From assembly GCA_002432085.1 (NCBI GenBank), contig DJFN01000214.1, positions 35,220-42,214 on the forward strand: DNA of 6,995 bases. Direction: 5' to 3'. Shown here in pieces: positions 6,507-6,995 of the stretch; the first letter of the stretch is position 1, and the number at the start of each line of letters is the position of its first letter. The notes beneath the pieces are model-generated. The model ran no database searches, was not told where the DNA came from, and saw only the letters and a program-made list of their open reading frames with translations. The position numbers were made by a program, and so were the translations under genes. The stretch is from Flavobacteriales bacterium UBA5871 (lineage in GTDB: Bacteria > Bacteroidota > Bacteroidia > Flavobacteriales_D > Crocinitomicaceae).

Positions 6507-6995
6507 ATGAAAACACATGCAAAACAACCCGTAAACAACCGTCCGGTGCAAGCAAAAGCCAGCAACCAGGCTTCGGAGAAAAACATCCTGCAGCAATACA
6601 AGCAGCAGGCAGTCGCACAACGTGAAGCACTCGATGAAGAAGAGCCGGCACAAACCAAAGCCGACACGGCGCAGCTGGAAGAACTCGGCGAGGAAGATGA
6701 AGAGCCTGCCCAACGGAAAGCCAATAATACGGGCTTGCCCGACAACCTGAAAAGCGGTGTTGAAAACCTTTCCGGCCACGCCATGGACGACGTGAAGGTG
6801 CATTACAACTCGGCAAAACCGGCCGAATTACAGGCGCATGCCTACGCACAAGGTACGGATATCCACGTAGCGCCCGGACAGGAAAAGCATTTGCCACATG
6901 AAGCATGGCACGTTGCCCAGCAAAAGCAGGGACGCGTGAAACCGACCCGTCAGATGAAAGGAAAAACACCGATCAACGACGACACCGGACTGGAC
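6507..6995 (+). CDS. DUF4157 eCIS-associated protein, putative metallopeptidase/effector, 3' end missing
   Basis: The first 163 residues of a longer protein, starting at ATG 6507, 24 bases after the tape-measure stop; there is no stop before the right edge. Residues 1-72 look disordered: Gln/Lys/Ala-rich, then acidic, with the phrase EEPAQ-x-KA at 45-52 and 65-72. A typical DUF4157 domain begins near 75: TGLPDNLKSGVENLSG, DDVKVHYNS, AHAYAQGTDIHVAPGQEKHL, then HEAWHVAQQKQGRV. HEAWH at 131-135 fits the HExxH zinc-binding motif; the third metal ligand cannot be identified here. The domain continues into INDDTGLD at the edge. DUF4157 proteins are known to be enriched in eCIS loci, where the domain often precedes variable C-terminal toxin or enzyme domains. 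No classical signal peptide is seen, which suits cytoplasmic loading into a particle. A payload role, and any role of the N-terminal region as a loading signal, are inferred. It could instead be a processing protease or structural protein. Confidence 0.88.
   Translation, partial: MKTHAKQPVNNRPVQAKASNQASEKNILQQYKQQAVAQREALDEEEPAQTKADTAQLEELGEEDEEPAQRKANNTGLPDNLKSGVENLSGHAMDDVKVHYNSAKPAELQAHAYAQGTDIHVAPGQEKHLPHEAWHVAQQKQGRVKPTRQMKGKTPINDDTGLD
6639..6722 (+). repeat. Short tandem motif EEPAQ-x-KA in the DUF4157 N-terminal linker
   Basis: Two near-identical 24-base units, 6639-6662 and 6699-6722, start exactly 60 bases (20 codons) apart. They encode EEPAQTKA and EEPAQRKA. They lie in the acidic disordered linker before the DUF4157 domain. 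Repeats of this general kind (acidic, Pro, Gln-x-Lys) are familiar in the linkers of Bacteroidota DUF4157 proteins, so this may be a short remnant of a longer repeat series. Confidence 0.65.

Overview
The window is a stretch of one plus-strand operon encoding an extracellular contractile injection system (eCIS: a phage-tail-like particle related to Afp, PVC, MAC and AlgoCIS). All five genes face the same way, with gaps of 13, 12 and 24 bases and one 1-base overlap. The first and last genes run off the window edges. There are no RNA genes, insertion sequences, CRISPR arrays, recognisable promoters or terminators, and no gene-free stretch above about 25 bases.

The host is most likely a member of the Bacteroidota. 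None of the four visible starts has a Shine-Dalgarno sequence, which is typical of that phylum, and the protein variants resemble Bacteroidota eCIS proteins. GC content is moderate (roughly 50-55% by eye), which would fit genera such as Dyadobacter or Chitinophaga, but the genus cannot be fixed from this sequence.

Layout: (1) 1-923, C-terminal part of a baseplate J/gp47-like wedge protein (Afp11-like); (2) 937-1674, a 245-residue protein with an N-terminal motif seen in Bacteroidota tail-fibre-like proteins and a C-terminal beta-rich domain, a fibre or baseplate-decoration candidate; (3) 1687-3576, a second baseplate wedge-like protein (Afp12-like) with an N-terminal WTDYNAHDPGVT motif; (4) 3576-6482, the eCIS tape-measure protein (CIS_TMP family), which carries three gap-free 77-residue internal repeats; (5) 6507-end, the N-terminal part of a DUF4157 protein with an HEAWH putative zinc-metallopeptidase motif, probably cargo or an effector.

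Inferred joint role: genes 1 and 3 build the baseplate wedges, gene 2 decorates the baseplate or contacts a target, gene 4 sets the length of the inner tube and lies in its lumen, and gene 5 is a candidate payload. Sheath, tube, spike/VgrG, PAAR, AAA+ ATPase and cap genes are not in view and would be expected on either side.
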